From contig JAEYKI010000003.1 in the NCBI GenBank assembly GCA_023408315.1, positions 1 to 12,038 on the forward strand: a stretch of 12,038 bases of DNA. The letters are read 5' to 3'. Positions 6,686 to 12,038 of the stretch are shown here, in pieces. The stretch comes from Bacillota bacterium. Its GTDB lineage: Bacteria > Bacillota > Clostridia > Christensenellales > Christensenellaceae. Below the pieces are notes generated by a model. That model was not told the origin of the DNA and did no database searches. It was given only the letters and a program-made list of their open reading frames with translations. The translations under genes and the position numbers were made by a program. Each line of letters starts with the position of its first letter. Position 1 is the stretch's first letter.

Positions 6686-6796
6686 CGGGGCCCCGCAATA
6701 TATCCACCTCTGATAGTATTCGGACAACAATCCACCTGCGAATTTTCATTCGGGGAGCCCGAGCATACCCCCGGGAAGCCTTCCGGCCTCCCGGGG
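6686..6796 (+). other. GC-rich structured spacer upstream of the first binding protein
   Basis: No coding frame is supported here. The stretch holds a palindrome CGGGGCCCCG (6686-6695), two copies of ATCCACCT (6702-6709 and 6730-6737), a small hairpin CGAAT/ATTCG near 6739-6752, and a very strong stem. In that stem CCCCGGGA (6769-6776) pairs with TCCCGGGG (6789-6796), and GCC/GGC continues the pairing inside. GGGG at 6752-6755 could pair with CCCC at 6768-6771 as an alternative fold. Such hairpins between permease and binding-protein genes commonly raise binding-protein mRNA levels through RNA stability. A ligand-sensing RNA is possible but I recognise no known class. Confidence 0.45.
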
Positions 6797-6807
6797 ACGC
6801 TGCAAGA

Positions 6808-6834
6808 AGTTTTACCGTAAAACTATGCGGTAAA
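6808..6834. promoter_or_regulatory. Palindrome with overlapping alternative hairpin before the binding-protein ribosome binding site
   Basis: AGTTTTACCGTAAAACT (6808-6824) is a perfect inverted repeat around a single C. Overlapping it, TTTACCG (6811-6817) can pair with CGGTAAA (6828-6834), so the two stems exclude each other. It ends 14 bp before AGGAGG. It could be an operator for a local regulator or an RNA switch in the leader. Confidence 0.4.
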
Positions 6835-6861
6835 TAGAAATAAATATTAGGAGGAAAAGTG

Positions 6862-8034
6862 ATGAAATCAAGATTCAAGGTAGTATTGGCGGTTGTGGTC
6901 AGCGTTATTATACTATCAACCGTCGTCCTTACGGGATGCGGCAATTCGACCACTCCGGCCGCTGCTTCCGGCAGTGCGGCTGCAGATTCCGGCGCTGCAC
7001 CGGCATCCGCGGTTGCGGCGGCTGCGGCTTCGAACGGCTATGTATGGGGGAGCCCCGCATGGGAGGCCGCCGTTAAAGAAAAGGTTCAGGGTAAAACTCT
7101 GAAAATCGGCTTTACGCCTCCGGCTGCATCCGAGTTTTATGACATCATTATGCATGGCGCTTATTCCATGATGGATGAAATCCATGACCGTTTCGGAGTG
7201 AATTTCCAGTTTGAGTTTGTGGCCCCGAGCGAACACGCTGCTGTTGAATCGCAGGTTGCATCAATCGAAGACTGGGTAACCAAGAAGTTCGACGCGGTCC
7301 TGGTCTGCACAGCCGGCGATATGAGTTCTATGAACGATGTGTTCAAGAAGGCGCAGGACGCAGGTATGGCAATTTACTTATTCAATATGCCCGCGGAGTT
7401 GTGGGATACCAGCACAATCAACGCGCAGTCCATTATTGGATACAACAATGCCCAGCAGTCCGGTTATCTCATCGGCCAGTATATGGCTACAAAGCTGAAC
7501 GGACAAGGCAAAGGCCTGTTTATCTCCGGTAACGACGGACACTGGACCACTTCCCGCAGAAACGGATTTATGGAAGCGCTCAAACAGTATCCCGGAATGC
7601 AGGTAGTTGGCGAGCAGCGCGGCGAGTATGTACGCGACAAAGGCATGGAAGCTGCGGAGAACCTTTTGCAGGCCAATCCCGACATAAACTTTATCTACGG
7701 TGAAAACGAAGAAATGGCACAGGGTGCCGTGCAGGCTGTTGAAGCCAGGGGTCTCAAACTGTGGGATGGAACGAGCGGCATTATTGTTGTTGGCGCCGAC
7801 GGCCTGAAATCCGGTTTTGAGCAGATCAGCAAAGAAGGCCTGACAGCTACGGTGGATGTAGGCAGCGTGGACCAAGGTCGGGAGTCCATCCGGGCGATCT
7901 TCATGCACGAACTGCTTGGATACAGCCTGGATAAAGTGATTAACGTCCCCACGATCTTGGTGGACAAAGACAACGTTACATATCCCGAAGCCTATGTAGA
8001 CTGGGCAATGAGCTTCGAGAAAAAATACAGTTAA
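6862..8034 (+). CDS. ABC transporter substrate-binding lipoprotein 1 (sugar type, Peripla_BP_4-like)
   Basis: This is an extracytoplasmic ligand-capture lipoprotein (390 aa) for the transporter encoded upstream. Residues 1-25 form a lipoprotein signal peptide with lipobox LTGC (C26 as the lipidated residue). An Ala/Ser/Gly-rich tether of about 45 residues follows, then a two-lobe periplasmic-binding fold. That fold starts at LKIGFTPPAASEFYDIIMHG, continues through KKFDAVLVCTAGD, and has NDGHWTTSRRNGFMEAL near the hinge and IIVVGADGL late in the protein. ATG 6862 is preferred over the adjacent GTG 6859 because AGGAGG (6849-6854) lies 7 nt before it. The ligand is unknown. It ends before a strong hairpin that probably protects its mRNA. 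The lobes look intact and nothing is truncated. Confidence 0.92.
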   Translation: MKSRFKVVLAVVVSVIILSTVVLTGCGNSTTPAAASGSAAADSGAAPASAVAAAAASNGYVWGSPAWEAAVKEKVQGKTLKIGFTPPAASEFYDIIMHGAYSMMDEIHDRFGVNFQFEFVAPSEHAAVESQVASIEDWVTKKFDAVLVCTAGDMSSMNDVFKKAQDAGMAIYLFNMPAELWDTSTINAQSIIGYNNAQQSGYLIGQYMATKLNGQGKGLFISGNDGHWTTSRRNGFMEALKQYPGMQVVGEQRGEYVRDKGMEAAENLLQANPDINFIYGENEEMAQGAVQAVEARGLKLWDGTSGIIVVGADGLKSGFEQISKEGLTATVDVGSVDQGRESIRAIFMHELLGYSLDKVINVPTILVDKDNVTYPEAYVDWAMSFEKKYS

Positions 8035-8048
8035 CTTTATTTAAAAAA

Positions 8049-8081
8049 TTTCGCCCGCGGTGCAGGACACTGCGGGCGAAA
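8049..8081 (+). repeat. Strong hairpin between binding protein 1 and the M24 hydrolase
   Basis: TTTCGCCCGC (8049-8058) pairs perfectly with GCGGGCGAAA (8072-8081), with extra GTG/CAC pairing inside. On the plus strand it is followed by CAATAATT, not a T tract, so read-through into the hydrolase is likely at reduced level. On the minus strand six T follow the stem, so it would terminate antisense transcription. Its likely plus-strand role is mRNA 3'-end protection or partial attenuation. Confidence 0.65.
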
Positions 8082-8108
8082 CAATAATTCACATGGAGGT
8101 AAAATAAG

Positions 8109-9341
8109 ATGATTTCAAAGAAGACAAGAGAGATGCTTCCTGCAAAATTCAATACAATCATCAATGAAAGTATTTGGGACGGTTTTGGCGAAGAGATTAC
8201 CGGAGCCGATTACAGGGAACGTACGGAAAGAACAAAGAAAAAGATCGCGGAGGAGGGCCTGGACGCCCTGCTGGTTTTTGGAGATTGCTACCGCATGAGC
8301 AATGTGCGCTGGCTGGTCGATTACAGAACCATAGATGGTATTTATCCACAGCCCGAGATCGTTTTCATCTCTCCGGACCATGATCCTGTGTTTTTCCTGC
8401 CGGACAGCCAGATCAGGTCCGCGCACGAAGAATCCGCAATGAAATACTTAGGAGACGATATCCGTGAGATCCGTGGCGAGCTGAGCAAATTCTTAAAAGA
8501 ATACAATCAAAAGAGACCTTTGAAGAAGGTGGGCCTGTGCGGCTTTACATTCTGCGACCTGGAAACTTTCTTGGAAATCAAGAAAGGCATTCCCGACGCA
8601 GATATCAAACAAAGCACCATTATTGAATATTTTAAATCTATTAAAACGGAAAAAGAACTCAGAACCATGCGCAGAGCCGGAAAGGTTGCCGATATTGGTG
8701 CGCAGATGCTGTATGATATAATTGACGAGGGAATCACAGAGAAAGAAGCGCAGAGTCTTGTATACGCCGCCATGTTTGCATCTGGCGGGCACGGGATCGC
8801 ATTCGACATCATGGTACAGACCGGTGATAATCTGCTGTCCCTGTTTAAACGCCCCACGGACAAGCCGATCCTCAAAGGCAACATGGTTATGATGGATCAC
8901 GGCATCAGGATCAATGGCTATTGCTCGGACTCAGCGCGTACGATCATCTACGGTGATGTACCCAAGGCGCATATTGAACTTCTGGAAAAATTGAACAAGG
9001 TGTTTGAGACCGGTCTTGTGAACATTAAAGCTGGCATGACAGGAAGCGAAGCGGACGCGGTCATCCGCGAAGCGGCCAAAAAGGAAGGCATCACCCAGTT
9101 CCTTGTATCCCCCAGCGAAGGCAGGCTTGGGCCGCACGGAACCGGTATGGATCCAGAGGAAGAAATGCCGCTCATCGGGCCCGATTCAAACGATGTACTG
9201 GTCGAAAATCAGACATTCGCTTATGAATTGAGTGCGATTGATGAGAATATGATTGGCGTAAGAACGGAAGACCCGATTGTCATTCATAAGGACGGAATGG
9301 AACCTTTGACAAACTTCACAAGATTTAGCATAAAAGAATAA
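8109..9341 (+). CDS. M24-family metallohydrolase (aminopeptidase P/creatinase-like)
   Basis: A cytoplasmic pita-bread fold hydrolase of 410 aa. Residues from about 35 to 175 form the creatinase-type N-terminal domain. Residues from about 184 to 405 form the catalytic domain. Expected metal ligands are all visible: D263 (MMDHG), D274 (GYCSDSART), H343 (GPHGTG), E373 (AYEL) and E387 (VRTED). Two departures stand out. The conserved His of the GxNxxxxH segment is replaced by F246 (TGDNLLSLFKRPTDKP), and the usual EPG around the first Glu ligand is EL. Aminopeptidase P, creatinase and ectoine hydrolase all use this fold to cleave C-N bonds, so it is a hydrolase of uncertain substrate and not safely a prolidase. 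GGAGG (8095-8099) lies 9 nt before ATG. It is the only catabolic enzyme in the locus and probably acts on the imported ligand. Confidence 0.85.
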   Translation: MISKKTREMLPAKFNTIINESIWDGFGEEITGADYRERTERTKKKIAEEGLDALLVFGDCYRMSNVRWLVDYRTIDGIYPQPEIVFISPDHDPVFFLPDSQIRSAHEESAMKYLGDDIREIRGELSKFLKEYNQKRPLKKVGLCGFTFCDLETFLEIKKGIPDADIKQSTIIEYFKSIKTEKELRTMRRAGKVADIGAQMLYDIIDEGITEKEAQSLVYAAMFASGGHGIAFDIMVQTGDNLLSLFKRPTDKPILKGNMVMMDHGIRINGYCSDSARTIIYGDVPKAHIELLEKLNKVFETGLVNIKAGMTGSEADAVIREAAKKEGITQFLVSPSEGRLGPHGTGMDPEEEMPLIGPDSNDVLVENQTFAYELSAIDENMIGVRTEDPIVIHKDGMEPLTNFTRFSIKE

Positions 9342-9356
9342 AAAGGAACATAATAT

Positions 9357-9380
9357 AGGGGCTGTTTGCAAACAGTCCCT
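9357..9380 (+). terminator. Hairpin after the M24 hydrolase with a perfect 14-bp palindromic core
   Basis: AGGGGCTG (9357-9364) pairs with CAGTCCCT (9373-9380), with one G-U pair, around the perfect palindrome CTGTTTGCAAACAG (9362-9375). A pyrimidine-rich but not T-only tail follows, so it is a weak intrinsic terminator. The palindrome could also be an operator. It closes the second operon. Confidence 0.5.
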
Positions 9381-9453
9381 ATCCTCCTCTAACTGCCAGA
9401 AAAGCCGTATGGTTATGGTATATGCGAATATTGGAATAATATTTAATGAAATG

Positions 9454-9483
9454 TTGCGCACCCAATGTAAAATCTGCTATTAT
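9454..9483 (+). promoter_or_regulatory. Probable promoter for permease 3 and binding protein 2
   Basis: TTGCGC (9454-9459), an 18-bp spacer and TATTAT (9478-9483), with an extended -10 TGC directly before it, form the best sigma-A-like promoter in the window. GCTATTA (9476-9482) and TAATAGC (9502-9508) make an inverted repeat over the -10 and start region, which suggests an operator or leader hairpin. The string GCTATTATTTTTTT resembles the AraC-side regulatory sequence at 1322-1337. The remainder of 9381-9453 is AT-rich with nothing recognised. Confidence 0.5.
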
Positions 9484-9547
9484 TTTTTTATATATAAACT
9501 CTAATAGCGGTACGAGGTAAGGCCAGCTGGATATCAGGAGCGTAAAG

Positions 9548-10555
9548 ATGGATCCGAACAGACTTGGGTCATTGGAACACAATTATACACCCATGATGAA
9601 GTTTATCAAGAATAATATTATCATCCTTGTTTTATTTATAATCTGCGTCATAGCAACTGTGATCTTTATACCACAGTTTTTCTCAGTGCAGAATATAATG
9701 AATGTTGCCCGGCAAATTTCTACTATTGGAATTGTTTCAGTTGGGATGATGTTTGTGATTCTGACCGGTGGAATCGATTTATCCGCAGGCGGCGTGCTTG
9801 CCCTCAGCGGAATTGTGTTTTCCATGATGGCCCAAAAGGGATATGACATTGGGCTTGCGATTGCCGCGGCTTTGTCGATTGGGCTCTTGGTAGGCTTTTT
9901 AAACGGCTTTGGAGTTTTGTTTTTTGGTATACAGCCTTTTATTATGACCCTTGCAACGTCATCCATCACCAGTGGCCTCGCGCTTTTGATTTGCAACGGG
10001 ATACCGGTTGAGTTTACACGGATTGTAAGCCCGGTAATAGATTTTCTTGGAAACGGCAATTATTTTGGATTGCCGGGTCCGTTTATTGTATTTTTGATCA
10101 TTACGGTCGGCTCTATTGTTGCACTTAAATATCTGCCCTTTGGCAGATACGTATATAGCATAGGAGGCAGTTTTGAGGGAGCAAGGCTCTCGGGGGTGCG
10201 CACAACCAGGGTTGTTTTGATTGTATACATGATATGCAGTTTATGTGCGGCCATGGGTGGCATCATTACTGCGTCCAGGCTATATGTGGGTCACCCCACG
10301 GCAGGTTCGGGCACTGCGCTGAGCAGTATTGCGGCAATCGTTATCGGAGGTGCAAGCCTTTCAGGCGGAAAGGGCAACATGATCGGCACGGTCGTGGGCG
10401 TCATACTAATGACGGTCATTTCAAATCTTTTAAATATCATTGGCGTTGCTTCGTACAATCAGGATATTGTGATTGGCATTATTATCATTGTAGCAATTCT
10501 GATATCAACAAAAGATCTAAAACAATATTTCAATCAGGCCTTGCGTGGACTATAA
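9548..10555 (+). CDS. Sugar-type ABC transporter permease 3 (RbsC family)
   Basis: This is an integral membrane permease (335 aa) of the BPD_transp_2/RbsC family. A short polar N-terminus precedes the first membrane helix at about 23-41. The hallmark is GGIDLSAG (74-81), and a C-terminal GGASLSGGKGNMIG follows the coupling stretch around ARLSGVRTTR. It differs from permeases 1 and 2 in the hallmark (SAGG instead of SVG) and in its middle region, so it belongs to a separate transporter. CAGGAG (9535-9540) is 7 nt upstream of ATG. Only a binding protein follows; there is no ATPase in this unit, so it probably borrows the lone ATPase at 1425 or the one at 3109 and works as a homodimer. Confidence 0.92.
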   Translation: MDPNRLGSLEHNYTPMMKFIKNNIIILVLFIICVIATVIFIPQFFSVQNIMNVARQISTIGIVSVGMMFVILTGGIDLSAGGVLALSGIVFSMMAQKGYDIGLAIAAALSIGLLVGFLNGFGVLFFGIQPFIMTLATSSITSGLALLICNGIPVEFTRIVSPVIDFLGNGNYFGLPGPFIVFLIITVGSIVALKYLPFGRYVYSIGGSFEGARLSGVRTTRVVLIVYMICSLCAAMGGIITASRLYVGHPTAGSGTALSSIAAIVIGGASLSGGKGNMIGTVVGVILMTVISNLLNIIGVASYNQDIVIGIIIIVAILISTKDLKQYFNQALRGL

Positions 10556-10594
10556 AAGATTTTTGTTTTGTATTTATGGTGGGAGGAAACAAAG

Positions 10595-11647
10595 ATGTTT
10601 ATCGGTAAGAAGGGCTCGTGGTTGTTAGTGCTGGCCGTCGTATTGTCTTTTTCCGCCTGTTCAGCCAACTCGGGCCAGCCGAGTCAAATCAGTTCCCAAG
10701 CGCACATTTCTTACAATACCGAGAATATAGATTTTGGAATATACTGCAGCCAGGAAGCGGCCGCTAAGCTCATACCAAACGATACTCTGGCAAGTTACAA
10801 GGGACAGATGGGGGTGATTGTATCCTCCATGCGGTTTCCCTATGGCGGCGGGATGATGAATATGGCCAAGGACGCGCTACAGACCTACTTTCCAAACATT
10901 AATTATGTGATTGGAAACGGCGATGGCGACCCCATGACGCAGTCCGTTATTATTGACGATTATATTGCCAAAGGCATCGATGTTCTGGTGATCGATCCAG
11001 TTGAAAAAGAAGCCATGGTTCCAGCCATTGAACGCGCTAAAAAAGCGGGTATACCGGTAATTTGTGTGGACAGATATGTCCCCGCCGCAGTTGATCTGAT
11101 CATTAAAGCGGATGACGTTAAAATCGGAACGAAAGCTGGAGAATATCTTGTTCAATACTTGGGGGGAAAAGGTAAAGTAATCGAAATACAGGGAGCGCCC
11201 AGTGCTTCCAATACAAATGACAGGCACAAAGGGTTTCAAGAGGCGATTCATGGAACGAATATCGAAGTAATTGCTGCGCCTTATGCGGATTTTTTGCAGG
11301 CAACTGCGCTTTCGATTATGGAAGATCTGTTGCAGCGTTATGCAAATGAACAGGTTGACGCTATATACAGTCAGTCGGATGTTATGACCATGGGCATCAT
11401 CCAAGCATTGAAGGCCACCGGAAGGAAGATACCTATAGTCAGCATTGACGCGCAGGAATCGGCTTTGGACGCTGTGAAAGCAGGCGAGATTCAAGCGGAC
11501 GTTGCCTACCCGATCCCAATGCCTGCAGGTATCTTTGCGGGCGCGAAAGCTTTAAAGGGAGAAGAGCTTCCCTCTTATATAGAGCTTGAATGCCCCGTTA
11601 TAACAAAAGAAAACGTAGACCAATATAAAGGGCACTCCGGATATTAA
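10595..11647 (+). CDS. ABC transporter substrate-binding lipoprotein 2 (RbsB-like, Peripla_BP_4)
   Basis: This is an extracytoplasmic binding lipoprotein (350 aa) paired with permease 3, whose stop codon lies 39 bp upstream. The signal peptide ends at the slightly atypical lipobox FSAC (C22), and a short Ser/Gln-rich tether follows. The binding fold shows GVIVSSMRFPYGGGMMNMAKDA at its start, then GIDVLVIDPVEKEAMVPAIE, AKKAGIPVICVDRY, NDRHKGFQEAI and VSIDAQESALDAVKAGEIQA, all typical of RbsB-type sugar-binding proteins. The frame is open from TTG 10568, but GGGAGG (10581-10586) sits 8 nt before ATG 10595, which also puts the signal peptide at the true N-terminus. It is clearly different in sequence from binding protein 1, so the two probably capture different or modified ligands. 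Confidence 0.92.
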   Translation: MFIGKKGSWLLVLAVVLSFSACSANSGQPSQISSQAHISYNTENIDFGIYCSQEAAAKLIPNDTLASYKGQMGVIVSSMRFPYGGGMMNMAKDALQTYFPNINYVIGNGDGDPMTQSVIIDDYIAKGIDVLVIDPVEKEAMVPAIERAKKAGIPVICVDRYVPAAVDLIIKADDVKIGTKAGEYLVQYLGGKGKVIEIQGAPSASNTNDRHKGFQEAIHGTNIEVIAAPYADFLQATALSIMEDLLQRYANEQVDAIYSQSDVMTMGIIQALKATGRKIPIVSIDAQESALDAVKAGEIQADVAYPIPMPAGIFAGAKALKGEELPSYIELECPVITKENVDQYKGHSGY

Positions 11648-11708
11648 AACAATAAAAGAGGTTTTCCTCAGTTTAATCACCGGCTGTTTTTATTCAAAAG
11701 GTAATTAT

Positions 11709-11981
11709 ATGTTAAAGGTATCTGTTTGCGTTGGAAACGCGTGCATATTAAAAGGATCGTCCCTAATAATTAAGGCATTCAAAGAAATGATAACAAAATA
11801 TCATCTTGAGGAGCGGGTGGAGCTTTTAGAGCCTTACTGTCAGGGGCACTGCAGAAGAGGTGCATCTATAAAAATTGGAGATGAATATATAGTAAGCATC
11901 AATCAATTAAATGCTGAAGAAACATTTAGAGAATATATTTTGGGCGGGGGATTTAAACCCGGGGAGCCAATTAAGTTGTAA
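11709..11981 (+). CDS. Thioredoxin-like [2Fe-2S] ferredoxin (NuoE/HndA C-terminal type)
   Basis: This is a small electron carrier of 90 aa. Four cysteines, C7, C12, C44 and C48, follow the C-x4-C-x31-C-x3-C pattern of the thioredoxin-fold [2Fe-2S] domain found in NuoE, HndA and stand-alone clostridial ferredoxins. The context residues CVGNAC-ILKGS and CQGHC fit that family. In anaerobes such genes often stand upstream of [FeFe]-hydrogenase or NADH-dehydrogenase-like subunits, so a redox operon may continue beyond the window; this is inference. An AAAAGG stretch about 8 nt upstream gives a modest ribosome binding site. There is no functional link to the sugar transporter genes, and the 61-bp gap from binding protein 2 holds only a weak GAGG/CCTC hairpin, so co-transcription cannot be excluded. 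Confidence 0.85.
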   Translation: MLKVSVCVGNACILKGSSLIIKAFKEMITKYHLEERVELLEPYCQGHCRRGASIKIGDEYIVSINQLNAEETFREYILGGGFKPGEPIKL

Positions 11982-12007
11982 GATTGATATAACGCGTTTT
12001 TGTCGGT

Positions 12008-12023
12008 ACTTCTTGATAGAAGT
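12008..12023 (+). repeat. Small hairpin after the [2Fe-2S] gene
   Basis: ACTTCT (12008-12013) and AGAAGT (12018-12023) form a 6-bp stem with a 4-nt loop followed by GTTTTG. It may be a weak terminator or part of the leader of a gene beyond the window. Confidence 0.3.
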
Positions 12024-12038
12024 GTTTTGAGACTGGGA

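Noticed and set aside
7378..7908. Long open frame on the minus strand inside binding protein 1 (176 aa), and similar antisense frames inside the ATPase and permease genes
   Set aside because: They lie opposite well-supported genes, lack ribosome binding sites, and show no recognisable domain; they mirror the codon bias of the true strand.
9362..9375. CcpA catabolite-repression (cre) site
   Set aside because: The palindrome TGTTTGCAAACA lacks the central pattern of the cre consensus (AARCGNTT-like) and is better read as the core of the hairpin.
10568..10594. N-terminal extension of binding protein 2 from TTG 10568
   Set aside because: It would run through the GGGAGG ribosome binding site and bury the signal peptide; ATG 10595 fits both signals.

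Overview
The window looks like a low-to-mid GC Firmicute, most likely a clostridial anaerobe. Supporting signs are the genomically encoded CCA on tRNA 3' ends, strong AGGAGG-type ribosome binding sites, TTG starts, lipoprotein-type solute-binding proteins and a clostridial-style small [2Fe-2S] protein. The species cannot be named from the sequence alone.

Left edge (1-430). Two 3' halves of tRNA genes lie one behind the other on the minus strand: an Ala(GGC)-type fragment at 21-70 and a Ser(GGA)-type fragment at 195-266, the latter followed by its terminator. Neither has a 5' half. This is the usual footprint of integrative elements that insert into the 3' half of tRNA genes. A pair of 10-bp direct repeats beside the first fragment could be integrase arm sites. 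The rest of the window may therefore lie inside, or be bordered by, a genomic island, although no integrase gene is present here.

Centre (428-11647). This is a carbohydrate-type (CUT2/RbsABC-like) ABC import locus. A divergent AraC-family regulator (428-1267, minus) faces a lone double-domain ABC ATPase (1425-2894). Between them is a 10-bp direct repeat with 21-bp spacing, a typical AraC-type site. After a terminator comes a complete transporter: a second double-domain ATPase (3109-4635), two paralogous permeases (4632-5600 and 5642-6625), a long structured spacer, and a lipoprotein binding protein (6862-8034). It is followed by a single enzyme, an M24 metallohydrolase (8109-9341). After another hairpin and a new promoter come a third permease (9548-10555) and a second lipoprotein binding protein (10595-11647).

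Interpretation. The lone ATPase at 1425 and the ATPase-less permease/binding-protein pair at 9548-11647 would together make one complete transporter. The ATPase2-permease1-permease2-SBP1-M24 block would then be a second system sitting between them. No sugar kinase, isomerase or aldolase is present. The M24 hydrolase is the only catabolic enzyme, so the ligand may be a C-N-bonded compound rather than a plain sugar.

Right edge (11709-12038). A 90-aa thioredoxin-fold [2Fe-2S] protein of the NuoE/HndA C-terminal type starts what looks like an unrelated redox neighbourhood.
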